Counted from the stretch's first letter, positions 28,651 through 38,217 are shown. The stretch is 64,000 nucleotides of DNA from an uncultured Verrucomicrobia subdivision 3 bacterium (GCA_903889895.1 CAISYZ010000038.1:18331-82330), one strand, 5' to 3'. Notes: generated from the letters alone by a model not told the origin. Translations and numbers: made by a program.

Positions 28651-29792
28651 ACATCGTCACCTTGCTCCAACCCCCGCACATCGTTTTCGGCAATGGCTGC
28701 GCGCCGCAGTGTGCCGAATTTCTAGCGCAGCACGGCGTGAAACGCGCGCTGCTCGTGTCTAGTTCGCCGGTGCTGCTGACGCTCGGCAACGTAACAGCCG
28801 CGCTGGAAAAATCCGGCGTGACGGTGGTCTTCGCGCCGACGGTGGACCGCGAGCCGACACATGAATTGTTTGAATATATTTTATCGGTTGCGCGCGCTGA
28901 AAAAATTGACGGCGTGCTTGGCATCGGCGGCGGCAGCGCAATTGACGTGGCCAAACTCGTGGCTGCGCTCGCGCGCGGAAAACAAACCGCTCCGGAAGTT
29001 TTCGGCATCAATCTTTTGCTCTGCCGCGAGCTGCCGTTGGTCTGCCTGCCAACGACCGCCGGCACCGGCGCGGAAGTTTCGCCGAACGCCATTTTGCTGG
29101 ACGAAGCCGACGAGTTGAAAAAGGGCGTCGTCAGTCCGCACCTCGTTCCCGACGCGGCATTCGTTGATCCCTTGCTGACGATTTCGGTTCCGCCCGCCGT
29201 CACTGCCGCCACCGGCTTGGACGCGTTAACGCATTGCATCGAAGCCTACGCCAACAAATTCGCGCATCCGATTGTGGACACTTACGCGTTGCAAGGCATA
29301 AAGTTAATTTCGCAAAATCTGGTGCGCGCCGTGCGCAACGGCAACGACGTCGAAGCCCGCGCCGCGCTGGCGCTTGGCAGTCTTTACGGCGGGTTGTGCC
29401 TAGGGCCGGTCAACACCGCCGCTGTTCACGCGCTGGCATATCCGCTCGGAGGCCGGTTTCATATCGCTCATGGCGTCTCGAACGCGCTGCTGCTGCCGCA
29501 CGTTTTGCGCTTTAATTTTTCCGCCGCACCGAGGCGCTATGCGGAAATTTCAGTCGCACTAGGTGTTGAAAGATACTGTTCCGACTTGGGAACAGCGGAG
29601 CGGGGTGTGGAATTTTTATCGCAATTGTCGCGCGATTGCGGCGTGCCGCAGCGACTTGCCGACCTGGGCATCCCCCGCACATCGATTCTCGAAATGGCGA
29701 AAGCTGCGATGAAGGTGACGCGGCTGTTGAAGAACAATCCGCGCGAACTGTCGGAGGTGGACGCCGTCAGCATTTACGAAGCGGCCTATTAA
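28647..29792 (+). CDS. Iron-containing (group III) alcohol dehydrogenase
   Basis: GVLGIGGGSAIDVAKLVA, LPTTAGTGAEVSPNA, VPDAAFVDP, GLDALTHCIEAYANK, HALAYPLGGRFHIAHGVSNALLLPHV. Confidence 0.92.
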   Translation: MNIVTLLQPPHIVFGNGCAPQCAEFLAQHGVKRALLVSSSPVLLTLGNVTAALEKSGVTVVFAPTVDREPTHELFEYILSVARAEKIDGVLGIGGGSAIDVAKLVAALARGKQTAPEVFGINLLLCRELPLVCLPTTAGTGAEVSPNAILLDEADELKKGVVSPHLVPDAAFVDPLLTISVPPAVTAATGLDALTHCIEAYANKFAHPIVDTYALQGIKLISQNLVRAVRNGNDVEARAALALGSLYGGLCLGPVNTAAVHALAYPLGGRFHIAHGVSNALLLPHVLRFNFSAAPRRYAEISVALGVERYCSDLGTAERGVEFLSQLSRDCGVPQRLADLGIPRTSILEMAKAAMKVTRLLKNNPRELSEVDAVSIYEAAY

Positions 29793-29799
29793 ATTTATA

Positions 29800-30714
29800 A
29801 TGAACAAGGGATACAAATTTCATGGCGCAGTTGTGCCGCTGGTGACGCCGTTCAGCACGGGCGGCGCGTTGGACGAAACGGCACTCATGCGCTTGGTGGA
29901 AGCTCAGATTGCTGGCGGTGTCGAGGGCGTATTCTTGCTGGGCACGACCGGCGAGGGCGCGCATGTGCCGCACGAACTGCGCCGGCGATTGATCGAGGTC
30001 GCGGCGAAATGCGCGGCAAAACGGATTTTGATTTTTGCCGGTCTGGGGGACGTGCGGCTGGCAGATGTGGTCGAGGCGAACGGTTTTTTCCACGCCGGCG
30101 CGGATGCGGTTGTTGTGCATCCGCCGATTTCGGAAAAGGTCGCGCCGGAAAAACTTCAGGAATGGTTTCGCTCGTTGCTTGATCGGATCGAAGGCCCGGT
30201 GCTGCTTTATAATATGCCGATGACCACGGGCGTATCCATCCCACTTGACGCGGTGGAAAGCTTGCTCAGCCATCCCAGATTCGTCGGCCTCAAAGATTCG
30301 GAAAACAACCCGACACGCCACGAGGAAATGTTGCGCCGGTTCGGCGGGAAAAAGGATTTTTCGGTTTTCATCGGCGTCGGCGCGCTGATGGAAAAGGGTT
30401 TAAAACTGGGCGCAGATGGCATTGTTCCCAGTGTCGGCAACTTGATCCCCGACGTGTGTCATCAGATTTGTGCGTCGGCAAAAATGGCGGACTGGGTCGC
30501 CGTCGCGCAGCTGCAGGCGCGGATGATGTCTGTCGCCGGCCTGTATCAAAAGGGCCGCAATCTCAACGAATCGCTCGCGGCCCTCAAAGCGGCAATGCAC
30601 TTGCGCGACCTCTGCGCGCCGCTGGTGATGCCGCCGCTGCGGAGAGTTTCAACGGCGGAACTGGAAAAAATCCGTCACCACATGGCCGAATTGCAGCTGC
30701 TGAACGGAAAATGA
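29800..30714 (+). CDS. DapA/NanA-family Schiff-base aldolase or synthase
   Basis: VPLVTPFSTGGALDE, GVFLLGTTGEGAHV, LLYNMPMTTGVSIP (Tyr), FVGLKDSENNP (Schiff-base Lys), GADGIVPSVGNLIP. Confidence 0.92.
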   Translation: MNKGYKFHGAVVPLVTPFSTGGALDETALMRLVEAQIAGGVEGVFLLGTTGEGAHVPHELRRRLIEVAAKCAAKRILIFAGLGDVRLADVVEANGFFHAGADAVVVHPPISEKVAPEKLQEWFRSLLDRIEGPVLLYNMPMTTGVSIPLDAVESLLSHPRFVGLKDSENNPTRHEEMLRRFGGKKDFSVFIGVGALMEKGLKLGADGIVPSVGNLIPDVCHQICASAKMADWVAVAQLQARMMSVAGLYQKGRNLNESLAALKAAMHLRDLCAPLVMPPLRRVSTAELEKIRHHMAELQLLNGK

Positions 30715-31727
30715 AAAACGCACTTCCAGTTCTGGGTTTGACAATGGGCGATCCCGCCGGCATCGGGCCGGAAATCTGCCTGCGCGCGCTGAACTCGCCA
30801 GCCGTGCGGAAGTTGTGCGTGCCGGTTTTATTTGGCGACGCGGCGGTTCTGGAACGTGTGGCACTACAGGCGAAAATTAAAAGGCCGATGGCACGCGTCG
30901 TATCCTTTTCGGAACTGGGGAAAATATTTTCGACGGATGCGTCGCTCATGGTGGATTGTGGCGCGATTGCGGCGGCGAGAATTAATCCAGGAAAAATCTC
31001 CGCGGCGTGTGGCCGGGCTGGCTATGTTTATATTGAGAAAGCGATAGCGGCGGCGTTACGCGGGAAAATCGCAGGCGTGGTCACGGCGCCGATTCACAAA
31101 GAATCGCTCAATTTGTCCGGCGTGAAATTTCCCGGCCACACCGAAATTTTCACCGCCCTCACCGGCGCAAAACGGAGCTGCATGATGCTTCATTCCGATA
31201 AAATTACGGTGAGCATGGTTACGACGCATATCGGCTATCAAGAGGTGCCGAAAAAACTTTCGGTCGAGCGTGTGCTGAACGTCATCGAATTGACCGCGCA
31301 GGCGATGAAACAAATTCTGGTCCGCGCGCCGCGTATCGGCGTCTGCGGGCTGAATCCGCATGCCGGCGAGCACGGTTTGTTTGGGCGGCATGAAGAGGAA
31401 AAATTTGTCGAGCCGGCGGTAAAGCTGGCTCAAAAGAAAAAAATTAACGCGGTCGGCCCGCTGGTGCCCGACGCGGCATTCACCACAAATGTGCGGAAAA
31501 AATTCGACGCCATCGTGACGCTTTATCATGATCAGGGCCACATTCCATTCAAGATGCTGGCGTTTGAAACGGGCGTTAATATCACGCTAGGTTTGCCAAT
31601 TATTCGCACTTCGGTGGACCACGGCACGGCCTTCGACATCGCGTGGCAAGGCAAGGCCGACCCGACAAGTTTGTTTTCAGCCATCCAAGTTGCGGCGGAA
31701 ATGGCGAACGGGCGGACTAGGAAATAA
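30711..31727 (+). CDS. PdxA family dehydrogenase, PdxA2-like (4-phospho-threonate/erythronate dehydrogenase candidate)
   Basis: LGLTMGDPAGIGPEICLRAL, GHTEIFTALTGAKRSCMMLHSDKITV, CGLNPHAGEHGLFG, LYHDQGHIPFKMLAFETGVNITLGLPIIRTSVDHGTAFDIAW (DQGHI rather than DQGLP). Confidence 0.9.
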   Translation: MKNALPVLGLTMGDPAGIGPEICLRALNSPAVRKLCVPVLFGDAAVLERVALQAKIKRPMARVVSFSELGKIFSTDASLMVDCGAIAAARINPGKISAACGRAGYVYIEKAIAAALRGKIAGVVTAPIHKESLNLSGVKFPGHTEIFTALTGAKRSCMMLHSDKITVSMVTTHIGYQEVPKKLSVERVLNVIELTAQAMKQILVRAPRIGVCGLNPHAGEHGLFGRHEEEKFVEPAVKLAQKKKINAVGPLVPDAAFTTNVRKKFDAIVTLYHDQGHIPFKMLAFETGVNITLGLPIIRTSVDHGTAFDIAWQGKADPTSLFSAIQVAAEMANGRTRK

Positions 31728-31731
31728 TTTT

Positions 31732-32883
31732 ATGATTGGCGTCATCGCAGACGATTTGACCGGCGCGGCCGAACTGGGCGCGGTCGGTTTGCGCCATGGT
31801 TTGCGCGCGGAGATTGTGCGCAGCGGCAAACCTGGCGGGCGCGCCGATTTAGTCTGTGTGGACACGGATTCGCGCGCGTGTGAACCGGCTGAGGCCGCGA
31901 AGCGGGCGGCGGCGGCGGCCAAGTTGCTGCGCGCGGCGGGCGCGAAATGGATTTACAAAAAAGTGGATTCGGTTTTGCGCGGCCAGGTCACGGCGGAAGT
32001 CGAAGCGGTGATGAATCAGCTCAAGCTGGAAAGCGCGCTGCTGCTACCGGCGAATCCGTCGCTCGGGCGCACAATCAAAGACGGTCATTATTTTCTGCGC
32101 GGCCGGCCGCTGCATAAAACGGAGTTTGCGCACGACCCGCATTATCCTCGCCGCTCGTCGCATGTTCTGCGACTGGTGAAGATTCCTGAGAAGTTTTCCA
32201 TGCGCCTGGCTGGCAATGATCGTTTGCTTGCGGCCGGAACCATCGTCGTTGGCGACTCAGAAACCAGCGCGCAAGTGCAGGACTGGACGGGCAGCTTTAG
32301 CCCGCAGATGCTGCCGTCAGGCGGCTCGGAATTTTTCAACGCGCTGCTGAACCTAAATTGGCCGGTCATTGAAAATAAAGGACAAACCCTATTAGAAAGT
32401 CCCAAGGCGAAGGAGTTTTTCGTGGTCGGCACGGCCACGGAGTCCGCGCGCAAATTTGTCACGGCGCAACGCCGACGCAAGGTGCCGGTTTTTTCCCTGC
32501 CGCTGGAACTGGCGTGGGGGGCGGAATTCTTGCCGCTGGCGGTCGAGGCCGTGACCCAGCGGGTGTTGGCTGCGTTTGAAAGCAAGCCGCGCGTTATTTT
32601 GCAAGTCGGTTTGCCACCGGTGCGCGACCCGGACGTGGCGCGTGGATTGTCGAACCAAGTCGTGTGCGTGGCCGAGCGCTTGCTCCGGCAGATGCGCGCC
32701 GGGCGGGTCTTCGCCGAGGGCGGCGCGACGGCGGCGGAACTGGTCCGGCGCATGGGTTGGCCCCGTCTGGATGTGCTTTGCGAGCACGCGCCAGGCGTGG
32801 CGACGCTCGCTGTCGGCGATGCTCCGGAACTGCAACTGACCATCAAGCCCGGCACCTACGTCTGGCCGGCGGAGTGGACATGA
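31732..32883 (+). CDS. DUF1537 acid-sugar kinase (D-threonate kinase-like candidate)
   Basis: MIGVIADDLTGAAELGAVGLRHGL, WIYKKVDSVLRGQVTAEVEAVM, LPANPSLGRTIKDGHYFLRGRPL, GGATAAELVRRMGW. Confidence 0.88.
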   Translation: MIGVIADDLTGAAELGAVGLRHGLRAEIVRSGKPGGRADLVCVDTDSRACEPAEAAKRAAAAAKLLRAAGAKWIYKKVDSVLRGQVTAEVEAVMNQLKLESALLLPANPSLGRTIKDGHYFLRGRPLHKTEFAHDPHYPRRSSHVLRLVKIPEKFSMRLAGNDRLLAAGTIVVGDSETSAQVQDWTGSFSPQMLPSGGSEFFNALLNLNWPVIENKGQTLLESPKAKEFFVVGTATESARKFVTAQRRRKVPVFSLPLELAWGAEFLPLAVEAVTQRVLAAFESKPRVILQVGLPPVRDPDVARGLSNQVVCVAERLLRQMRAGRVFAEGGATAAELVRRMGWPRLDVLCEHAPGVATLAVGDAPELQLTIKPGTYVWPAEWT

Positions 32884-32884
32884 C

Positions 32885-33763
32885 ATGGATTCATCTGCTA
32901 AAAGTGTGATGATGCCCGAAGCGAACAAGTCCGCTGAAAATTTGATTTTTGTTGACCCGTCGCCGGTTGCCCGCCGGCTGCTGTGGCATCTGTTTTCCAT
33001 CGGCTCGCGGCGCGTGACCCAATCCGACCGGCATGAGCGCTTTGAAAAACCCGGTGCGCATCTTTTCTGGGTGCATTCCGGCGAAGGCGAGTTGGAGCAC
33101 AAGTCCAACCGTTTCGGGCTGAAGCGCGGTCGGAGTGTGTGGCTCGTGGACATGAGCAAGCCGCGCACCTACATTCCCGCGCCGGGACGGCATCTCGCTA
33201 TTACCGGTTTTCGTTTTGGCGGGCCGGGTTTGGAATTCTGGCACGAGGCCATTCAGGATGAAGAAAATCCTGAGTTCACCGTGGACGATTTTCGTTTCAT
33301 CACCCGGACGCAAAGTGAATTGCTGCGGCTCGTCCGCCGCCGTCCATCTGGCTGGGAATGGCAGGTGCATGTCGTCATCACCAATCTGCTGGGAAAATTG
33401 CTCATGTCGCGCGGGCTGCTCACCTCGCCGCACGCGGAATTGCCGGTGCCGGTGGTGCGCGTGCTCAACGCCATCGCCGCGAATCCGCTGCGTGATTGGA
33501 AGGCCCGCGAGCTGGCCACCATCGGCAAGGTCAGCTATTCCGGACTGCGCGCGGCGTTCCAAAAGTCAGGGCAGGGGACGGTGCACGAACACATCCAGCG
33601 CGCGCGGCTCGACCAGTCACGCCTGTGGCTGGCGGACAAGCGGCTTTCGATCAAGGACGTCGCTGGCCAACTGAGCTTCTCCAGCGAGTTTTATTTCAGC
33701 CATTTCTTCCGGCACCACACCGGCATGACCCCGACGGAATTCCGCCGGCATCTCAAGGGCTGA
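32885..33763 (+). CDS. AraC family transcriptional regulator
   Basis: C-terminal double HTH: ARLDQSRLWLADKRLSIKDVAGQLSFSSEFYFSHFFRHHTGMTPTEFRRHLKG. Confidence 0.9.
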   Translation: MDSSAKSVMMPEANKSAENLIFVDPSPVARRLLWHLFSIGSRRVTQSDRHERFEKPGAHLFWVHSGEGELEHKSNRFGLKRGRSVWLVDMSKPRTYIPAPGRHLAITGFRFGGPGLEFWHEAIQDEENPEFTVDDFRFITRTQSELLRLVRRRPSGWEWQVHVVITNLLGKLLMSRGLLTSPHAELPVPVVRVLNAIAANPLRDWKARELATIGKVSYSGLRAAFQKSGQGTVHEHIQRARLDQSRLWLADKRLSIKDVAGQLSFSSEFYFSHFFRHHTGMTPTEFRRHLKG

Positions 33764-33773
33764 AATATTCCTG

Positions 33774-36554
33774 ATGAAAAAAATCTGCTTTGCCGCCGCG
33801 ATTTTGATCTGGGCGTGTTCGGTTGCTCTGGCCCAGGAAACAGAAGTGCAATTTCTCTCCGGCCACGGCAAGGACGATGCCGTCCCGTGGAAATTTTTCT
33901 GCACTGCCAACGCCCAATCCGGTTACTGGACGAATCTGCCGGTGCCGTCGTGCTGGGAACTGCACGGCTTCGGCAAAATCAATTATCACCGCGACGCGAC
34001 CAATTCCTATGACGAGCGCGGGCTTTACGAAACGGAATTTTCCATTTCTGAAAACTGGCGCGGCAAAAGAATTTTTCTCGTTTTCGACGGCGCGATGACC
34101 GATACGAGCGCGAAGCTGAACAGCCAGAGTTGTGGTCCGCCGCATCAAGGCGCGTATTACCGTTTCAAATACGAAGTCACGTCGCTCGTCAAATTCGGCG
34201 CGACCAATAAGCTCGAAGTCGAGGTGGCCAAACATTCCGCCAACGCCTCCGTCAACGGCGCGGAACGCACCGGCGATTACTGGATGTATGGCGGCATTTT
34301 TCGCCCGGTGCGGCTCGAAGCCGTGCCGGCGCAATTCATCGAGCGCGTGGCGATTGATGCGCAAGCGGACGGCAGTTTTTCCGCCGAGGCCTGTTTGAAC
34401 GGCATCACCAACGCGTTTGTGGTCGAGGCGCAAATCCAGACACTGGCCGGGAAAAGCGTGGGCGCGCCGTTTGAGGGCGGAATTATTTTTGGCGGCGCTC
34501 TCCCCGACACGGCAAAGCTCAAAACTAAAATCACATCGCCGGCACTCTGGACGGCTGAAACGCCGAATCTTTACCAGGTAAAAATTGCACTCAAACAAAA
34601 CGGCCAAATCGTCCATGAAATTTTTCAGCGCTTCGGTTTCCGCACGTTCGAGGTGCGCGACGGCGACGGACTTTACCTCAACGGCCGTCGCGTGATTCTC
34701 AAAGGCTGCGACCGGCATTCGTTCTGGCCGGATTCCGGCCGCTGTTTGAGCGAGGCTGTCCACCGGCTCGACATCGTGACGATGAAGGACATGAACATGA
34801 ACGCCGTTCGCATGTCTCATTATCCGCCCGATGCGGAGTTTCTCGATTTGTGCGATGAACTGGGGCTTTATGTTTTAGACGAACTCGGTGGCTGGCATAA
34901 ATTTTATGACACGGAAACCGGCGCAAAGCTCGTGAAAGAAATGGTCACGCGCGACGCAAACCACCCTTCGATTTTGTTTTGGGACAACGGCAATGAAGGC
35001 GGCTTCAATACCAATTTCGACCAATTGTTTGACAAGTATGATTTGCAGCAGCGCCGCGTGCTGCATCCATGGGCACCGTTCAACGGCGTGAACACCGTGC
35101 ATTATCTGCCTTACGACAAAGCGAAGCTCGCGTGCGACGGCATCGCGCTGTCGTATCACAAAAATGATTACACCGTGTGGACCAACTCCGCGCAGAAGTG
35201 GATTTACATGCCCACGGAATTCATCCACGGCCTTTACGACGGTGGTGCTGGCGCGGGGTTGGCGGAAACCTGGGATTTGATGTCGCACAGCAAATATATC
35301 GGCGGCGGTTTCATCTGGGCGTTTCTCGACGAAGGCATCAAGCGCGCGGACAACGGAGAAATTGACGTGAGCGGCAACGAGGCACCGGATGGTATCGTTG
35401 GCCCGTATCGCGAACGCGAGGCGAGCTTTTACGCGATCAAACAAATCTGGTCGCCGATTCAGATAGCCGAAACTAATTTGCCGCAAAATTTCGACGGCAC
35501 ACTAACCGTGGAAAATCATTTTAATTTCACCGATGCAAATCAGTGCAAGTTCACCTGGCAGTTGCGACGGTTTGCTTTTGCGGGTCGCGCGGATTCCGCT
35601 GACGAAAAAATCAGCGCCCAAGGCAATGGTGAAGTTTTGTCCATTCCGCCGGGTGGCTGTGGTAAGCTGCGTTTGAAACTGCCGGAAAATTTCTGGCACA
35701 CGGTGGATGTGACTGAGGGCAATTTTCTAGCTGTGCGCGTGGATGATCCGGCAGGCCGCGATCTTTGGACTTATGTCTGGCCGTTGCGGCGGCGCGAGGT
35801 GTTGCCAACGGCGCAGGTCATTTCCCGCGCGGATTTTGCCGGCACCAACGGCGGCGCGATGGAATTGACGGGTGCGGGTATCACGGCGCGGATAGAAAAT
35901 GGCGAACTGGTTTATGTGGCGCGCGGCGACCGGAAATTTTCATTGTGCAACGGTCCGCGCGTGGCGCTGACCAATTCCGTCCTCAAAAAAGCTTCCTGGC
36001 AATTGCGTGCCGACGGCTGGCTGCGCTGCGATTATGTTTATTCAGCCGAAGGCACGAATGATTTCTGCGGCGTCCTTTTTGACTACCCGGAAAATTTCGT
36101 GCAGCACAAGCACTGGCTTGGCGATGGCCCGTATCGCGTCTGGAAAAACCGGCGGGCGGGCGTGACGCTCGGCGTCTGGGAAAATGATTACAACAACACC
36201 ATCACCGGCTGGCGCGGTTGGGTGTATCCGGAATTCAAAGGCTGCTTCGCCGATGTCCGCTGGCTGCAATTGCAGACGACCGAGGGCGAAATCACGGTCG
36301 TGCCGGAAAAGGTTCCGTTTGTGCAGATGCTTACGCCGGAATTTCCGCCGGTGAATCTGGCCGGGCATACGATCCCGCCGCTGCCGGCGTGCGGCCTCGG
36401 CTTGCTGGATGCGATTCCGCCGATGGGCAGCAAGTTCAACGCGCCGGAAGCGGTCAGTCCTTCGGGCGCCCGTAATATTGTGACCGGCGATTATCAAGGT
36501 GCGGTGAGTTTTTACTTTGGCGACCTTCCGGATGGTCCGCAGCCGGTGAAATGA
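33774..36554 (+). CDS. GH2 family glycoside hydrolase, secreted
   Basis: Signal peptide MKKICFAAAILIWACSVALA; YETEFSISENWRGKRIFLVFDGAM, RRVILKGCDRHSFWPDSGR, DMNMNAVRMSHYPPDAEFLDLCDELGLYVLDE, ILFWDNGNEGG. Confidence 0.9.
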   Translation: MKKICFAAAILIWACSVALAQETEVQFLSGHGKDDAVPWKFFCTANAQSGYWTNLPVPSCWELHGFGKINYHRDATNSYDERGLYETEFSISENWRGKRIFLVFDGAMTDTSAKLNSQSCGPPHQGAYYRFKYEVTSLVKFGATNKLEVEVAKHSANASVNGAERTGDYWMYGGIFRPVRLEAVPAQFIERVAIDAQADGSFSAEACLNGITNAFVVEAQIQTLAGKSVGAPFEGGIIFGGALPDTAKLKTKITSPALWTAETPNLYQVKIALKQNGQIVHEIFQRFGFRTFEVRDGDGLYLNGRRVILKGCDRHSFWPDSGRCLSEAVHRLDIVTMKDMNMNAVRMSHYPPDAEFLDLCDELGLYVLDELGGWHKFYDTETGAKLVKEMVTRDANHPSILFWDNGNEGGFNTNFDQLFDKYDLQQRRVLHPWAPFNGVNTVHYLPYDKAKLACDGIALSYHKNDYTVWTNSAQKWIYMPTEFIHGLYDGGAGAGLAETWDLMSHSKYIGGGFIWAFLDEGIKRADNGEIDVSGNEAPDGIVGPYREREASFYAIKQIWSPIQIAETNLPQNFDGTLTVENHFNFTDANQCKFTWQLRRFAFAGRADSADEKISAQGNGEVLSIPPGGCGKLRLKLPENFWHTVDVTEGNFLAVRVDDPAGRDLWTYVWPLRRREVLPTAQVISRADFAGTNGGAMELTGAGITARIENGELVYVARGDRKFSLCNGPRVALTNSVLKKASWQLRADGWLRCDYVYSAEGTNDFCGVLFDYPENFVQHKHWLGDGPYRVWKNRRAGVTLGVWENDYNNTITGWRGWVYPEFKGCFADVRWLQLQTTEGEITVVPEKVPFVQMLTPEFPPVNLAGHTIPPLPACGLGLLDAIPPMGSKFNAPEAVSPSGARNIVTGDYQGAVSFYFGDLPDGPQPVK

Positions 36555-36633
36555 TTTGAAACCGTGCTGAGTTTCCGGTATTCGGACGTGCCATGTGTTT
36601 GAATTTGGCTGACATCCCAATCTCCGGGCCGGC

Positions 36634-37839
36634 ATGAAAAATTCCTTCAAGGTTTTTTTGTTTCTGGAATCCTCCCGCGCCTCCGGCCGGCTGATGCTGG
36701 AAGGCATCGCCCGCTATGCCCATCATCACGGGCCGTGGTCATTTTACTGGGAGCCGGGCGGCTTGGAGACCAATCCCGCCCGGCTGAAGAAGCTGGATGC
36801 CGATGGCATTATTTTTCGCGATGTGGCCGCGTTCAAGCAGGAGGCTATAAAATTGGGTATACCGGCGGTTGTGGTCGGCCATGGCCGGCGCGAAGCGCGC
36901 GGCTTGCTCAATGTCGTCACGGATTCCGCCGCCATCGGCCGGATGACGGCGGAGCACCTGCTGGAGCGTGGGCTGCGACACTTTGCGTTTTGTGGTTATG
37001 CCGGCACTGCGCGGGAGCAAACACCCTGGTCCAAACACCGCATGGAATCATTTCGGCGCCGCGTGGTGGAAGCGGGCTTCGCGCCGCCAGCGACGTATGT
37101 ATTTCCCTTTCTGGGCGTCGGCTGGCAGAAAACCCGGCGCGAGCTGGCGGAGTGGCTGGCCCGGTTACCCAAGCCGCTGGGGCTGATGGCGTGCAATGAT
37201 GATTGCGGCGTGCAGGTCATTGAAGCCTGCAAGCTTCAGGGTTTTAGGGTTCCGGACACGGTGAGCGTCATCGGCGTGGATAATGATGAAGTGGTCTGCG
37301 GCCTGGCCGATCCGCCGATGAGCAGCGTGGCGATTGATTTTGAACGTGCCGGCTATCAGGCGGCCGAGGCCTTGGACCGGCTGATGCGCGGTTCCCGAAC
37401 GCCTTCGCCCAAGATCGAGGTGCGCGCCGTGCGGGTGGTCGCCCGCCGTTCGACGGATATCGTGGCGGTGGAAGACAAGCAGTTGGTGGCGGCGCTGACC
37501 TGCATTCGCGACCGCGCCCGGACGCCGCTCACCGTGAACGAGGTCGCGCGGGTGGTCGGGATTTCGCGGCGTTCCTTGGAGCGCCGTTTCCGCCAGCAAC
37601 TCGGCGGCTCCATCTTGCAGGCCATCCGCCGCCAGCGCGCGGATCACATAGCGCAATTGTTGCTGGAGACGAGCCTGCCGGTGACTCGCATTGCCGAGTC
37701 GCTGGGCTTTCCGGATGTGCAGCATTTCGCCCGCTATTTCCGCGCCGCCAAAAAAATGAGCCCGCTGGCCTTCCGTAAAAACTACGGTAGCAAGGTTGGG
37801 GAAATCCAACCCGGCACCGGCCCGGCGACCGGCGGCTAA
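36634..37839 (+). CDS. XylR-type transcriptional regulator (LacI-like sensor + AraC HTH)
   Basis: Periplasmic-binding-like sensor (GLMACNDDCGVQVIEACKLQGFRVPDTVSVIGVDNDEVVCGLADPPMSSVAID) plus AraC C-terminus (SLERRFRQQLGGSILQAIRRQRADHIAQLLLETSLPVTRIAESLGFPDVQHFARYFRAAKKMSPLAFR). Confidence 0.92.
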   Translation: MKNSFKVFLFLESSRASGRLMLEGIARYAHHHGPWSFYWEPGGLETNPARLKKLDADGIIFRDVAAFKQEAIKLGIPAVVVGHGRREARGLLNVVTDSAAIGRMTAEHLLERGLRHFAFCGYAGTAREQTPWSKHRMESFRRRVVEAGFAPPATYVFPFLGVGWQKTRRELAEWLARLPKPLGLMACNDDCGVQVIEACKLQGFRVPDTVSVIGVDNDEVVCGLADPPMSSVAIDFERAGYQAAEALDRLMRGSRTPSPKIEVRAVRVVARRSTDIVAVEDKQLVAALTCIRDRARTPLTVNEVARVVGISRRSLERRFRQQLGGSILQAIRRQRADHIAQLLLETSLPVTRIAESLGFPDVQHFARYFRAAKKMSPLAFRKNYGSKVGEIQPGTGPATGG

Positions 37840-37905
37840 TCCATGTCCGTGAGCCAATCAAATTTCCTTCTTTCATCCGGCAATGGCTTGTGGTGAAATT
37901 CCACC

Positions 37906-38190
37906 GTGCTTCAGGGATCTGGATTCAAATGTAATGTTCGCAGGAACTTTGCCCACGCCTTCAAGGAATGGCGGCGCCAGCAGAGAATTCCTTTGAAACA
38001 AATCGCCACCGAACTGGGTTTCTCCGTCGCCACCATCAGCAAGTGGGAACGTGGCGAGCGGTTTCCGACCGGCCATAATCTTGAACTGCTCGTTGAATAC
38101 ACCGGCCAGCCGCCCTGCCATTTGGTCTGCGCCAACGCCCGCCGCTGCCGCCACGGCGGCTGCCTCCTTAAAAAAACTTTGCGCGGCTGA
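37906..38190 (+). CDS. XRE-type HTH protein with Cys-rich tail (GTG start)
   Basis: FKEWRRQQRIPLKQIATELGFSVATISKWERGERFPTGHNLELLVEYT, then CHLVCANARRCRHGGC. Confidence 0.65.
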   Translation: MLQGSGFKCNVRRNFAHAFKEWRRQQRIPLKQIATELGFSVATISKWERGERFPTGHNLELLVEYTGQPPCHLVCANARRCRHGGCLLKKTLRG

Positions 38191-38217
38191 CAACCAGCCC
38201 GCTATTTGACAAAGAGT

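Noticed and set aside
29800-30714. Lysine biosynthesis dapA
   Set aside because: Located inside a catabolic operon with ADH, PdxA2-type and DUF1537 genes; the family is multifunctional, so an aldolase/dehydratase role is more likely. Sequence alone cannot settle it.
30711-31727. Vitamin B6 biosynthesis pdxA
   Set aside because: DQGHIPFK-type motif and tight linkage to a DUF1537 kinase point to PdxA2-type acid-sugar catabolism rather than B6 synthesis.
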